NCBI RefSeq assembly: GCF_002156705.1
Contig: NZ_CP019893.1
Coordinates: 124,001 to 188,000, forward strand
Direction of reading: 5' to 3'
DNA: 64,000 bases
Source: Natrarchaeobaculum aegyptiacum
GTDB lineage: Archaea; Halobacteriota; Halobacteria; Halobacteriales; Natrialbaceae
Shown here: positions 1 to 9,266 of the stretch, piece after piece
Layout of the letters: the number at the start of each line of letters is the position of its first letter
Numbering within the stretch: the first letter of the stretch is position 1
Notes under the pieces: model-generated
What the model was told of the DNA's origin: nothing
The model's database searches: none
What the model saw: the letters and a program-made list of their open reading frames with translations, nothing else
Program-made: the position numbers and the translations under genes

Positions 1-1199
1 GCGGCGAGGGGATCTATCTGGTCACCGACGAGGGCGACGCCGATACGCTCTATCTCGCCTATCTCGACCTCGAGCGCGGCGAGCTCGAGACGGTCGCCGA
101 CGGGAACGGGTGGAACGTCGACGGCATCGCGCTGGACGACGAGACGGGGCGGTTCGTCTACTCGCGCAACGTCGAGGGCTACACCGACCTGACCGTCGGC
201 GAACTGGACCCGGAAGAGCCGACAGCGTTCGAGACGTTCCCCGGGCCCGAGTTGCCGGGCGGCGTCGCCGGCGGCGTCAGTTTCGGTCCCGACGCCGAGC
301 GGTTCGCGCTGTCGACGACGGGCGATACGGTCAACACGAACGTCTTCGTGGTCGACGTCGAGACCGGCGAGGCCGAACAGTGGACCGACGCACCCACGGC
401 CGGCATCCCGCGGGCGACGTTCGACGAGTCCGAACTCGTCCACGTCGAGAGCTTCGACGGACTGGACGTGCCGGGCTTTCTGACGTTGCCCGACGGGTCC
501 GACGACTCGAGCGACGACGGGGTCCCCGTCATCGTCGACATCCACGGCGGCCCCGAGAGCCAGCGTCGGCCCTCGTTCTCGTCGGTCAAACAGTACTTCC
601 TCGATCGCGGCTACGCATACTTCGAGCCGAACGTCCGCGGCTCTGCGGGCTACGGTGCCGATTACGCCGCACTCGACGACGTCGAGAAGCGGATGGATTC
701 GGTCGCCGATATCAGGGCCTGCGTCGAGTGGCTGCAGGATCATCCCGCGATCGATCCCGACCGGGTCGCCGCCAAGGGTGGCTCTTACGGCGGGTTCATG
801 GTCCTCGCGGCGCTGACGGAGTACCCCGACCTCTGGGCGGCCGGCGTCGACGTCGTCGGCATCGCCAACTTCGTCACCTTCCTCGAGAACACCGGCGACT
901 GGCGACGTGAGCTTCGAGAGGCCGAGTACGGAAGTCTCGATGAAGACCGGGAGTTCCTCGAGGAAATTTCGCCGACGAACAACATCGAGTCCATCGAGGC
1001 ACCCCTGTTCGTCCTCCACGGGGAGAACGATCCACGAGTTCCCGTCGGGGAGGCCGAACAGATCGCCGAGAAGGCCGAGTCCCAGGGTGTCCCCGTCCGT
1101 ACCCTCATTTTCGACGACGAGGGTCACGGCTTCTCGAAACTCGAGAACCGGATCGAGGCCTACTCGGACATTGCGGACTTCCTCGACGAGCACGTCTGA
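1..1199 (+). CDS. S9 family peptidase (prolyl oligopeptidase-like), 5' truncated
   Basis: The reading frame is open from the first bases of the window to the TGA at 1197-1199, so only the C-terminal part of the protein is present (about 399 residues). The upstream half belongs to the beta-propeller, seen as repeated strand-turn segments with many D and G. The downstream half is an alpha/beta-hydrolase domain. The catalytic serine lies in GGSYGGF (Ser codon 783-785), the acid in GENDPRVP (Asp codon 1029-1031) and the histidine in DEGHGFS (His codon 1125-1127), in the usual S9 order and spacing. Such enzymes cleave short peptides after proline or act as acylaminoacyl peptidases; the exact specificity cannot be read here. 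The start codon lies outside the window. Confidence 0.93.
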   Translation, partial: GEGIYLVTDEGDADTLYLAYLDLERGELETVADGNGWNVDGIALDDETGRFVYSRNVEGYTDLTVGELDPEEPTAFETFPGPELPGGVAGGVSFGPDAERFALSTTGDTVNTNVFVVDVETGEAEQWTDAPTAGIPRATFDESELVHVESFDGLDVPGFLTLPDGSDDSSDDGVPVIVDIHGGPESQRRPSFSSVKQYFLDRGYAYFEPNVRGSAGYGADYAALDDVEKRMDSVADIRACVEWLQDHPAIDPDRVAAKGGSYGGFMVLAALTEYPDLWAAGVDVVGIANFVTFLENTGDWRRELREAEYGSLDEDREFLEEISPTNNIESIEAPLFVLHGENDPRVPVGEAEQIAEKAESQGVPVRTLIFDDEGHGFSKLENRIEAYSDIADFLDEHV

Positions 1200-1352
1200 T
1201 ACGGTCTGCTGTACCTCATTTCCGGAGCAACCGCGACCCGTCCTGCGGTCTCCAGTACATCGTCACAGCAAACCGTATGAGTGCTGGAGATGGACGTGTC
1301 GAGAACGTTCGCCGAACACCACACCTATTCTTGCGACCCCCGAAGACCGCGT

Positions 1353-2024
1353 ATGGTTACGGGGGCGATCATCGCAGGCGGGCGCTCGACCCGATTCGGT
1401 GAGGCGGACAAGGCCGTCGCACCGCTGGCTGGCACGCCGATGATTCGACGCGTTGCGAACCGACTCGCCGGCACGGCCGCGTCGGTCGATCCCGGCGGGG
1501 ACGCAGCCAGCGACGGCGATCCGGTCGTCGACAACCTGCTGGTCAACTGCCGGGCAGACCAGCGCGCGGCGATCGAGGCGGCGATGGGGAGGTACCCGCT
1601 CGAGGTGCGCTACGTCGAAGACGACGAGCCGGATCTCGGGCCGATGGCCGGTATCCGACACGCCTGTCGGGGGGCCCCGGACGACCTCGTCGCCGTCGTC
1701 GCCTGTGACATGCCGTTCGTCGATCCGAGCCTGCTCGAGTACCTGTGTGAACGAGCCGCCGACGCGGAGGCGGCGGTCCCCCAGTTGAACGACGAGTGGT
1801 TCCAGACGACCCAGGCCGTCTACCGCGCCGAGCCGATGGCCGACGCCTGCGACCGCGCGCTCGCTCGAGGGGACCGACGAATCATCGAGCCGCTGTTCGA
1901 CCTCGAATACGTCGTCGTCGACCACGACGCCCTCGAGTCGGTGACGAGCGAGCGAACGTTCGAGAACGTCAACACCCGCGAGGAACTGGACCGGGCAGCA
2001 CGGCGCTACCGTGACGTGGCGTAG
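1353..2024 (+). CDS. mobA: Molybdenum cofactor guanylyltransferase MobA
   Basis: This 223-residue protein opens with the nucleotidyltransferase signature AIIAGGRSTRFGEADKA, close to the N-terminus as in MobA. A later VACDMPFVDPS segment matches the metal-binding acidic motif of the family. MobA joins GMP to molybdopterin to form the bis-MGD cofactor of DMSO reductase-type enzymes. The frame is open upstream to 1281, but the ATG at 1353 places the nucleotide-binding loop immediately after the start, as in homologues. The 3' end carries a small tandem duplication that includes sequence up to the stop. No other molybdenum-cofactor gene is adjacent, so the assignment rests on the motifs. Confidence 0.88.
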   Translation: MVTGAIIAGGRSTRFGEADKAVAPLAGTPMIRRVANRLAGTAASVDPGGDAASDGDPVVDNLLVNCRADQRAAIEAAMGRYPLEVRYVEDDEPDLGPMAGIRHACRGAPDDLVAVVACDMPFVDPSLLEYLCERAADAEAAVPQLNDEWFQTTQAVYRAEPMADACDRALARGDRRIIEPLFDLEYVVVDHDALESVTSERTFENVNTREELDRAARRYRDVA

Positions 2025-2044
2025 AGCGCTACCGTGACGTGGCG
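2003..2044 (+). repeat. 19-bp direct repeat at the 3' end of mobA
   Basis: The 19-mer GCGCTACCGTGACGTGGCG occurs at 2003-2021 and again at 2026-2044, a period of 23 bases. The first copy encodes the last residues of MobA and the stop codon TAG sits in the spacer. It looks like a short tandem duplication, perhaps by replication slippage. Confidence 0.9.
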
Positions 2045-2148
2045 CTGGTGAACAGCGCGCGCAAGCAACGGTAGAACGGACGCGACGTGACCCATCACGG
2101 GCTTTCCGTTCCGATGGCATTAACCGCCCGTCGGACCCTACTCCGGCC

Positions 2149-3168
2149 ATGCGCTGGCGACGAGCGGCGGCTGGTCTCACGCTCGCGGTCGCGGTCGTCG
2201 CCCTCCTCGTCTACGGGGTCGGCTGGGAGGAGGTCCTCGAGAACGTCCGTCGGGCCAACCCGGTCGCGTTCACGGTCGCCGTCGTCGTCGGGCTCGGGAT
2301 GCTCGCACTCCGGGCGGCGCTCGTCTACCGGCTGCTCGCGCCGGTCGACGGCTCGGCTCGCGGACTCACGTTCGTCACTGCCTACCTGACCGGATACTTC
2401 GCCCGGAGTGCGTTACCCTGGAGCCGGTCGACCGGGACGCCGATCACCGCCTACCTGCTGAGCCGGCCGTCCGAGTCGGAGTTCGAGGACAACCTCGCGG
2501 TGGTCGCTGCCGCGGAAGCGTTCAACGTCCTCGCGAGCCTCGTCGTCGCCGTCGTCGGCGTGATCCTCGTCGCAGCCGTCGGCGGCGGCTCGCTCTCGGG
2601 CGTCTCGACGAGCGTCGCACTCCTCACCGCCGGTGGCCTGGTAGCCGTCGTCCTCGTCGCGGTCGTCTTCGAACGCGGCCTCGCACGCTCGCTTACCGTC
2701 GGCGCGACGAGCCGCCTCGAGTCCGCCGCAGGCCGTGTACCCAAACTCTCCCCCGAACGCGCCGACGGGATTCTGACGGCTCGAATCGAGGGATTCTTCC
2801 GGACGCTCGAGGCGATTCAGGCCTCCCGGCGAACCCTCGCGGCGGCGTTCGCCATCGCCGTCGTCAGCTGGTTGTTCAACGCCGCGCCGCTGTATTTCGT
2901 CCTCCTCGCGCTCGGGGTCGACGTCCCGTTCGCGCTGGTGCTCGTCTGCGCGCCGCTCGCATCGTTCGGCGGGGTCGTCCCGCTTCCGGGAGGTAGCGGC
3001 GGGGTCGAGATCGTCCTCGCGGGGCTGCTCGTCGCGACGGCGGGTGTCTCCGCGGGCGCTGGGACTGCGGGCGCGATTCTCTACCGGCTCTCGACGTACT
3101 GGGCGCACCTCGTGCTCTGCGGGATCGTCGCCGTCTATCACACGCTCGTTCCGCCAGAGAGCCGGTGA
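2149..3168 (+). CDS. Flippase-like / lysylphosphatidylglycerol synthase transmembrane family protein
   Basis: This 339-residue integral membrane protein has about eight hydrophobic segments, beginning near residue 8. It contains the family signature around residues 84-105 (GYFARSALPWSRSTGTPITA), followed by the conserved PLPGGSGGVE loop near residue 280. These features define the UPF0104/LPG-synthase TM family, common in archaea. Relatives are associated with flipping or transferring lipid-linked groups; the substrate here is unknown. The ATG at 2149 follows a 124-bp gap after mobA with no sign of coupling. Hydrophobic residues dominate with few loops, so a soluble catalytic domain like that of bacterial MprF is absent. 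Confidence 0.85.
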   Translation: MRWRRAAAGLTLAVAVVALLVYGVGWEEVLENVRRANPVAFTVAVVVGLGMLALRAALVYRLLAPVDGSARGLTFVTAYLTGYFARSALPWSRSTGTPITAYLLSRPSESEFEDNLAVVAAAEAFNVLASLVVAVVGVILVAAVGGGSLSGVSTSVALLTAGGLVAVVLVAVVFERGLARSLTVGATSRLESAAGRVPKLSPERADGILTARIEGFFRTLEAIQASRRTLAAAFAIAVVSWLFNAAPLYFVLLALGVDVPFALVLVCAPLASFGGVVPLPGGSGGVEIVLAGLLVATAGVSAGAGTAGAILYRLSTYWAHLVLCGIVAVYHTLVPPESR

Positions 3169-3257
3169 GTCTCTGGGAGCTGTCCCAGCGCCCTGGTGTG
3201 ACTGTCCGCTGGAACCCGTGAGAAGGTGCCCGCAAAACGAGCACGAGCGATCTTCCG

Positions 3258-4979
3258 TCAGGGCTCGAGGCCCTCGCGGTCGCGCAGGTCCGCCCGGCGA
3301 ACCTTCCCCGTCGTCGTCTTCGGCAGTTCCGCGACGAACTCGAGTTCGCGGGGGTACTCGTAGGCCGCCAGTCGTTCTCGGACGTGGGTCTTCAGGTCGT
3401 CCCTGAGGGTCGTCCGGTCGTCGTCCGTCTCGGGCGTCGCCCCCTCGGCCGGGACGACGTACGCCTTGGGGACTTCGCCTCGTTCGTCGTGGGGGACGCC
3501 GATGACGGCCGCGTCGGCCACCGCGTCGTGGCCGGCCAGACTCTCTTCGACTTCTTCGGGGCCGATGCGGTAGCCGGCGCTGATGATCACGTCGTCCGTG
3601 CGACTCTTGAACGCGAAATAGCCGTCCCCGTCGACGGTCCCGAGGTCTTCGGTGAGTAGCCAGCCGTTGCGGACCTTTCGAGCCGTGCGTTCGGGTTTCC
3701 CGAGGTACTCTTTGAAACAGACCGGGTTCCCCTCGTACCGGACGGCGATCTCGCCGACCTCGCCCGGTTCGACGGTCGCCTCGGCAGTCTGGGGATCGAC
3801 GATCCTGACGTCGTGGCCCGGTGCGGGACGTCCCATCTTCCCCTCGCGGAACTCGGCGAGGGCCGTACAGTCGCCGACCAGCAGGTTGGCCTCGGTCTGG
3901 CCGTACCCTTCGTGGACGGCCGCACCGTCGAAGGTCGCCTCGGCCCAGTCGACGATGCTCTGGCCGAGCGATTCGCCGCCGCTCGGGATGACGCGGACGG
4001 AGTCGACGTCGAACCGATCTCGGGGCTCCTCGACCTGCATCATCATCCGCAGGGCCGTTGGTGGAGCGAAGAAGTTCGTCACCTCGTAGCGCTCGATCAC
4101 CTCGAAGGCCGCGTCGGGGTCGAACTCGCCGCCCTCGTAGGCAACGACCGGCCTGCCGTAGTAGAGCCCGGGAACGACGACGTCGAACAGCGAGGCGATC
4201 CAGGCCCACTCCGCCGGCGTCCAGTAGACGTCGTCTGCGCCGATCTCGAGGTTACAGAACGTCGTCAGGAACAGCGGCAGGTGCCCGAGGAGCATCCGAT
4301 GGGCGTGGCGAACGCCCTTCGGGTCCCCGGTCGTCCCGCTGGTGTAGATGACGATCGCGTCGTCCTCGGCGGCCGTGTCGACGGTCTCGAACGCCGACGG
4401 CTGTGCCTCGAGTGCCTCCCAGAAGTCGTCCTCGAGGTCGTCGTGGTCGTCGTCGGGCGGGTCGACGTCGCCGACAGTGAGCACGGACTCGAGTGTCGGA
4501 ACGTCGGCTGCGACCTCCCGGAGGGCGTCGACGTTCGACTCGTGGACGACGCAGACCCGGGCCTCGCTGTCTGTGAGTCGGTAGGCGAGGGCGTCGGGGC
4601 CGAACAGCGTCGACAGCGGCACCGAGACCGCGCCGAGTTTCCACGCGGCGACGTGTGCGAAGACCGTCTCCGGCGTCTGCGGGGCGTTGACGCCGATTCG
4701 GTCGCCCCGTTCGACGCCGGCGTCTGCGAGGGCGTTCGCCAGTCGGTTCGTCACCTCGTGGAACTCGCCGAAGGTGTACTGGTCACGCTCGCCGCGCTCG
4801 CCGTCGACGTAGAGGGCGACCCGGTCGCTCGTCTCCCCGTCCTCCGCCCACCGATCACAGACGAACGTGGCCATGTTGAACCGGTTCGGCACCTCCCACT
4901 CGAACGCCTCGCGAAGCTGGTCGTAGCCGTCCCACTCGCGCTCGTGGAAGTGATAGGCCTCGAGTCGTTGTCCTTGCAT
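3258..4979 (-). CDS. AMP-dependent acyl-CoA synthetase
   Basis: This 573-residue protein belongs to the ANL adenylate-forming superfamily. The P-loop-like motif YTSGTTGDPKGVRHAH is near residue 180, the GYGQTE motif (A5) near residue 345, and the C-terminal hinge and catalytic lysine motif in PKTTTGKVRR near the end. It activates a carboxylic acid with ATP and transfers it to coenzyme A. The overall pattern is that of the medium-chain or aryl acyl-CoA synthetase group, but the substrate is not determinable. I chose ATG 4979 because the longer open frame upstream overlaps the cyclase gene and lacks family features. The gene starts 5 bp after the stop of the cyclase gene, so the two are almost certainly co-transcribed. 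Confidence 0.9.
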   Translation of the reverse strand: MQGQRLEAYHFHEREWDGYDQLREAFEWEVPNRFNMATFVCDRWAEDGETSDRVALYVDGERGERDQYTFGEFHEVTNRLANALADAGVERGDRIGVNAPQTPETVFAHVAAWKLGAVSVPLSTLFGPDALAYRLTDSEARVCVVHESNVDALREVAADVPTLESVLTVGDVDPPDDDHDDLEDDFWEALEAQPSAFETVDTAAEDDAIVIYTSGTTGDPKGVRHAHRMLLGHLPLFLTTFCNLEIGADDVYWTPAEWAWIASLFDVVVPGLYYGRPVVAYEGGEFDPDAAFEVIERYEVTNFFAPPTALRMMMQVEEPRDRFDVDSVRVIPSGGESLGQSIVDWAEATFDGAAVHEGYGQTEANLLVGDCTALAEFREGKMGRPAPGHDVRIVDPQTAEATVEPGEVGEIAVRYEGNPVCFKEYLGKPERTARKVRNGWLLTEDLGTVDGDGYFAFKSRTDDVIISAGYRIGPEEVEESLAGHDAVADAAVIGVPHDERGEVPKAYVVPAEGATPETDDDRTTLRDDLKTHVRERLAAYEYPRELEFVAELPKTTTGKVRRADLRDREGLEP

Positions 4980-4984
4980 GGTGA

Positions 4985-5950
4985 TCACTTGATGGCGACC
5001 GGGTTGACCGGCGAGCCGGTTCCGTGGACGATCTTCAGCGGCGAGCCGACGTAGAGGAAGTCGTACTTGCCGTCGTCGGCACAGTCGTCGGCCAGTTCGT
5101 CGAGCCTGTTGATCTCGTTGAACGTCACCCCCTGATCGCGCAAGAGCGCACCGTGTAACGGGAGGAGTGTCTCGGTTTCGTCGGAGACGGTCTGTTCGTT
5201 CGCGATGGTATCGGTCCCGAAAGCCGGGATCTCCATCTCGTGGAACCACTCGACGAGGTCCTCGGAGTAGGTGATCCCCGGCTCGTCGAACTCGTCGCCG
5301 TAGAACGCCTCGTCGCCTTCCTCGTAGTAGAGTTCGATCCAGCCGGTCCTGATGATGGGGATGTCACGGGGCTGGAGTTCCACCCCCTGCTCGTCGGCAC
5401 ACTCGAGCAAGTCCTCGAGTTCGATGCGCTCGCCGCGGACGAGCCAGTCTTTGTCCATGTACCGGGCGATATCGAGCAAGACCCCGCGTCCGATGACGCC
5501 GTGGTCGGCGATCGGCTCGATACTGCACTTTTCCATTCCACCCTTGGTCGTCCCGGCGTCGAAACCGTTGTACAGCGTGTCGTCGTACCAGACGTGGCCG
5601 AGGGCGTCGAACTGGGTCGTCCCCTGCAGGAACATGTAGATGACGTCGTCTGCGTACTCGAGCCCACCCGATCCGGCCAGTTCGAATTTTCCGGACTCGA
5701 AGTGACCCCTGTCGAGTTCCATGTAGTGGTCTGCGCCCGTCCGTCCCGGCCAGACCGGATCCCCTTCGGGCCGACCGATCGGGACGCCGAGGGTGAACGT
5801 CTTCCCGTGTTCGACGGCTTCGACGCCGCGAAGAACCTCGTCTGCGGTGAGGTAGTTCAGCGCGCCGATCTCGTCCTCGTCGCCCCACTTCCCCCAGTTG
5901 CTCGGTGCATCCTCGAGTACGTCCGCAATGTCTCTGGACATTGGTACCAT
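4985..5950 (-). CDS. Cyclase family protein (kynurenine formamidase-like metal hydrolase)
   Basis: This 321-residue protein matches the cyclase/formamidase family PF04199. Its metal-site region reads FLQGTTQFDALGHVWYD, typical of the QGGTQWDALAH subfamily rather than the HxGTHxDxPxH form of KynB, so two canonical His ligands are replaced. A second conserved stretch, FGTDTIANEQ, follows near residue 255. Members hydrolyse cyclic amides or formamides. The partner gene 5 bp downstream encodes an acyl-CoA synthetase, so the pair may open a ring and activate the released acid. ATG 5950 lies about 23 bases downstream of a TATA-like TTTATC (near 5973), which fits a leaderless transcript; ATG 5941 is the alternative start. 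Confidence 0.85.
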   Translation of the reverse strand: MVPMSRDIADVLEDAPSNWGKWGDEDEIGALNYLTADEVLRGVEAVEHGKTFTLGVPIGRPEGDPVWPGRTGADHYMELDRGHFESGKFELAGSGGLEYADDVIYMFLQGTTQFDALGHVWYDDTLYNGFDAGTTKGGMEKCSIEPIADHGVIGRGVLLDIARYMDKDWLVRGERIELEDLLECADEQGVELQPRDIPIIRTGWIELYYEEGDEAFYGDEFDEPGITYSEDLVEWFHEMEIPAFGTDTIANEQTVSDETETLLPLHGALLRDQGVTFNEINRLDELADDCADDGKYDFLYVGSPLKIVHGTGSPVNPVAIK

Positions 5951-6151
5951 TCGACAGTGCCCACGATGTGAGAGATAAACGTTCTGGTCGCATCGAAGCC
6001 GAATCCGTCGTGACTGGCCGTTTGAGCCGACGTGGTAGGCGGCAATCGGTTTCGTCCCGATGCCCACGCTGGGAGGATGTGGATGGATTCGGGCGGATTT
6101 CCCGTTACCGACTCGAGCGAGACAGTCGGCTCGTGCTCTGGCGGTCGGCTT

Positions 6152-7213
6152 TCAGGCGATGACGCCGGTCTTCCTTGCGACCTCTCGAGCGGCGCGCTCG
6201 TCCATGCCGTCGCCGAGGATGGTGTACCGATCGCGGATCGCGTGGCACGTCGCGAGCGCTTCGACGACGGTGTCGTCGTCGATGCCGAGTTCCGACGCGG
6301 TCGTGGGGGCGTCGATGCTCGCGAGCGCGTTCCGGATGTCCCGCCAGATGCCGGCTTCGCCGCCGTGGAGGTAGGCGGTGAGGATCGATCCGACGCCGAC
6401 CTGGTGGCCGTGCAGTGCCACACCGGGCGCGAGACGATCGAGCTGGTGGGAAAAGAGGTGCTCGGCGCCGCTTGCCGGTCGCGAGGAGCCGGCGATGCTC
6501 ATCGCGACGCCAGAGGAGACGAGCGCCTTGGTGACGATCCAGGCCGACTCCTCGAGTCCGGGCCGGACGAGGTCGGCGTTGTCGACGAGGATCTCGGCGG
6601 TCATCTCCGAGAGGGCGGCAGCGTACTCCGAGTACTCGACGTCCTTGAGACGGTGGGCGAGTCGCCAGTCCATCACTGCAGTGTAGTTCGAGATGATGTC
6701 GGCACAGCCCGCGGTCGTCAACTCCCACGGAGCCTCCGCGAGGATTCCGGTGTCGGCGACGACGGCCAGTGGCGGTTCGGCGGCGACGCTGTGACGCGTG
6801 TCGCCGTCGGGGACCGACCCCCGGTTGCTCACGATCCCGTCGTGACTGGCCGCCGTCGGCACGGAGAGAAAGCCCATCTCGAGGTGGTCGCTGGCCATCT
6901 TCGCGATGTCGATCGCCTTCCCGCCCCCGACGCCGATCAGGTACGACGGGTCGGTCTCGTCGGCGACCTCGATGACGCGCTCGACAGCCTCGAACGTCGC
7001 CGTTTCGATGGTCACGACCGCTGGCTCGACGCCAGCGGCTTCGAAGTCGGCGACCATTGGCTCGGCGGCGACCTCCCGGGGCGTCGGACTGGTGACCACG
7101 AGCGGCTGGCCCTCGAGGTGGAGGTCGGAGACGACCTCGACGACCGCGTCTCGAACGCCGTGACCGACGACGACGTTCCGCGGGAGCCGTATCCACGTCG
7201 ACTTCTCGAACAT
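6152..7213 (-). CDS. egsA: NAD(P)-dependent sn-glycerol-1-phosphate dehydrogenase
   Basis: This 353-residue protein has the iron/zinc alcohol-dehydrogenase-like fold of archaeal EgsA. GVGGGKAIDIAK forms the nucleotide-binding loop near residue 93, and PTAASHDGI lies near residue 120. Probable zinc ligands are the Asp in GCADIIS and the histidines in GAEHLFSH and ALHGHQVG. The enzyme reduces dihydroxyacetone phosphate to sn-glycerol-1-phosphate, the stereospecific backbone of archaeal lipids, which supports the archaeal origin of the window. The length equals that of haloarchaeal homologues. ATG 7213 is the natural start, and the gene stands alone with about 200 bp to the cyclase gene downstream. 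Confidence 0.95.
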   Translation of the reverse strand: MFEKSTWIRLPRNVVVGHGVRDAVVEVVSDLHLEGQPLVVTSPTPREVAAEPMVADFEAAGVEPAVVTIETATFEAVERVIEVADETDPSYLIGVGGGKAIDIAKMASDHLEMGFLSVPTAASHDGIVSNRGSVPDGDTRHSVAAEPPLAVVADTGILAEAPWELTTAGCADIISNYTAVMDWRLAHRLKDVEYSEYAAALSEMTAEILVDNADLVRPGLEESAWIVTKALVSSGVAMSIAGSSRPASGAEHLFSHQLDRLAPGVALHGHQVGVGSILTAYLHGGEAGIWRDIRNALASIDAPTTASELGIDDDTVVEALATCHAIRDRYTILGDGMDERAAREVARKTGVIA

Positions 7214-7314
7214 AGCTATTCTGTCACACCCACGGGCTTTACGTGTTTTTCTCTCGCCGACGGGTGCTGGCTGGTCGTCGCGGGTCGGCCGACCTGCAAG
7301 CGACCGCGCGCCCG

Positions 7315-9192
7315 TTACTTTTCAGCGTCGTGGGCGAACCGCCGACCGCGAACCGAGAGCAGCGCGTAGCGGAGCACATCGGCGCCACGGCACGCGACCC
7401 CGGAAGACGACGTCCCAGAACCATGACTGACAGACACGACGATCGACGAGACCGACGAGAGCGCGGTACAGAACGATCGACCGACGAGGACCGGCGAGCG
7501 ACGCACCCACCGGACGACCGTCGCGGCGGTCGTGACCGTGAGGGCAAACGCCACGGCCGGGACGACGCTCACCACCGGGACGAGCGATCGCGCGACGCAC
7601 CGCCGGAGCGAGGCTACGGCAGGCGAGAAACCGGCGACCACGGACCCGCCGACGATCGACAGTTCCAGTCTCGCCGGTCCCACCGGGGGCCACAGCCCCG
7701 CCAGGACGACCGACGATCCTCGACGCGCCGCGAGCACCACGGCGATCGCGACCGACAGACCGAGTCGCGACCGATAGACAGCGGTGAACGACCGCCACCT
7801 CGAGGCGGCCACCAGCCGTCGGATCGATCGACCGACGCGAAGTCCCGGTCTGGCGAGCGGTCTCGAGACCGGAACCGACGGCGGACGGAGCAGGCCGGTG
7901 ACCAGCGAGGCGAACACCGACGCGACGGGCGCTCGGACGAGTTCCACACCGACGCGCGGCGGGAGGCGAACCTCGAGTACGGTGGGAGCGCACGACACGA
8001 CGACCGTCGGGGACCGCCGCCGCTCGAGCCCGGCCGATCGGAGTCCGGGCGAGGTCGGAAAGAGCAACGCGCACAGTCACCCCGGCGGGCGGAGAGGTCG
8101 CAGGCTGAATCGTTCGACCGTCAGGAGTCCGACCGCCGAAGCGATCGCCAACGCGGCCGTCGGCAGGAACGACCTCGAGGAGAGCGATCGGAAGGACGCG
8201 GACAGCCCCGAGACGCGGAGATGGGTGACGAACGCCGCGGTGGGGACCGATTCGACGACCGGTCTCGCGATGGTCGACCCGGCACTGATCACACCCGGTC
8301 CCGCGGTGGCAGGCGACGTGACGCGGGGAGTCACCCCTCCCGAGAGGGCGCCCGAGAACGTTCTCGACAGGGAGACGTGGACGACCGTTCCTCCCGGGGC
8401 GAGGGACACGAATCTCGGCGGCGGCCAGAACCCCGCGGTGAGGGGCGCACGTCGCCGCGTCGGGAGACGGCCGGCAGGGAGCAACGGCGTGACCGCCACT
8501 CGAGCGACCCGGCGTCCACCCGGAGCGAGCCCCGCCCCCGGTGGCAGGAGGGTCACGAGCACGAACAGGAGTCCCAGCGTCGGCCCCACGGACGATCCGA
8601 GCAGTCTCCCGACCGATCACGGGCGAGCGCTCCCCCGGCGGAGCGTCGAACCGGGACACCCGATACCCACGGTGGCGAAGCCGGGGGACGGACGGGCTCC
8701 CCCGTCGAAGAGGGGCTCGACCGCCAGCGTCGTCGCACCGAACGCGGCGGGCGCGGTCAGGAGCGAGAGCGGTCGACCAGTACTGACCGGCGCGACGCCA
8801 GCGTCGGCAGATCCGACCGGGAGCGACTCGAGGGTGAGGACCACGATCCACGGGGTCGCCGCGAGATTCCCCACTACGTCGGCGAGGACGACGTCAGGAC
8901 CCAGGAACGCTCCGGCGGTGGGCTAACCCACGAACAGCAGCAACGCCGGGACGAGCCGACGACCTGGACCGAAGGCGACGCCGAACGGCGCGAGGAGCGC
9001 GGCGTCGAGCGTGACCAGCCGCGAGCACACGCCCAGCAACCCGGCCAGCGCGAATCGACCGACGCTGGCGACGACCGGCGCAACCGCCGACACGTCCACG
9101 AGGGCGATCAGGGTGACGACGGAACCCGACACGATCACTATCGGGACGAGTGATCGCCCGCGGACTGGTCGAACTCTTCTTGCGTACGTCAC
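7315..9192 (-). pseudogene. Possible decayed or frameshifted membrane-protein gene in a very GC-rich region
   Basis: On the minus strand one frame, read from GTG 9192 to the TAA at 7315, encodes a run of hydrophobic V/A/L/S/P-rich segments that look like membrane helices. It is broken by in-frame stops at 8923-8925 (TAG), 8617-8619 (TGA) and 8077-8079 (TGA). In a hand count of about 100 codons, GC at the third position of this frame was about 80%, similar to coding DNA. The exact complementary frame on the plus strand (7243-9153) is open for 636 codons, but encodes an almost pure R/D/E/G/S/H polypeptide with no recognisable domain. Each reading is the mirror of the other, so only one can be genuine. 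I favour a broken membrane-protein gene between egsA and the divergent DUF123 gene, with low confidence. No family is recognised. Confidence 0.3.
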
Positions 9193-9266
9193 CGACTCCG
9201 CCCCACGAGCAACCGCCGCGCGACCAGACGGTAGCGCTTTTGCCCGATCGATCCCACCACGACCGC

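Noticed and set aside
2413-4209. 598-codon minus frame
   Set aside because: Antisense to the flippase-like gene and out of frame with the acyl-CoA synthetase; R/G-rich composition with no family match.
3813-5054. 413-codon plus frame
   Set aside because: Antisense to the acyl-CoA synthetase, with no recognisable domain.
7322-8851. 509-codon minus frame
   Set aside because: R/G/P-rich shadow with no membrane or domain pattern; the hydrophobic minus frame and the plus frame explain the composition better.
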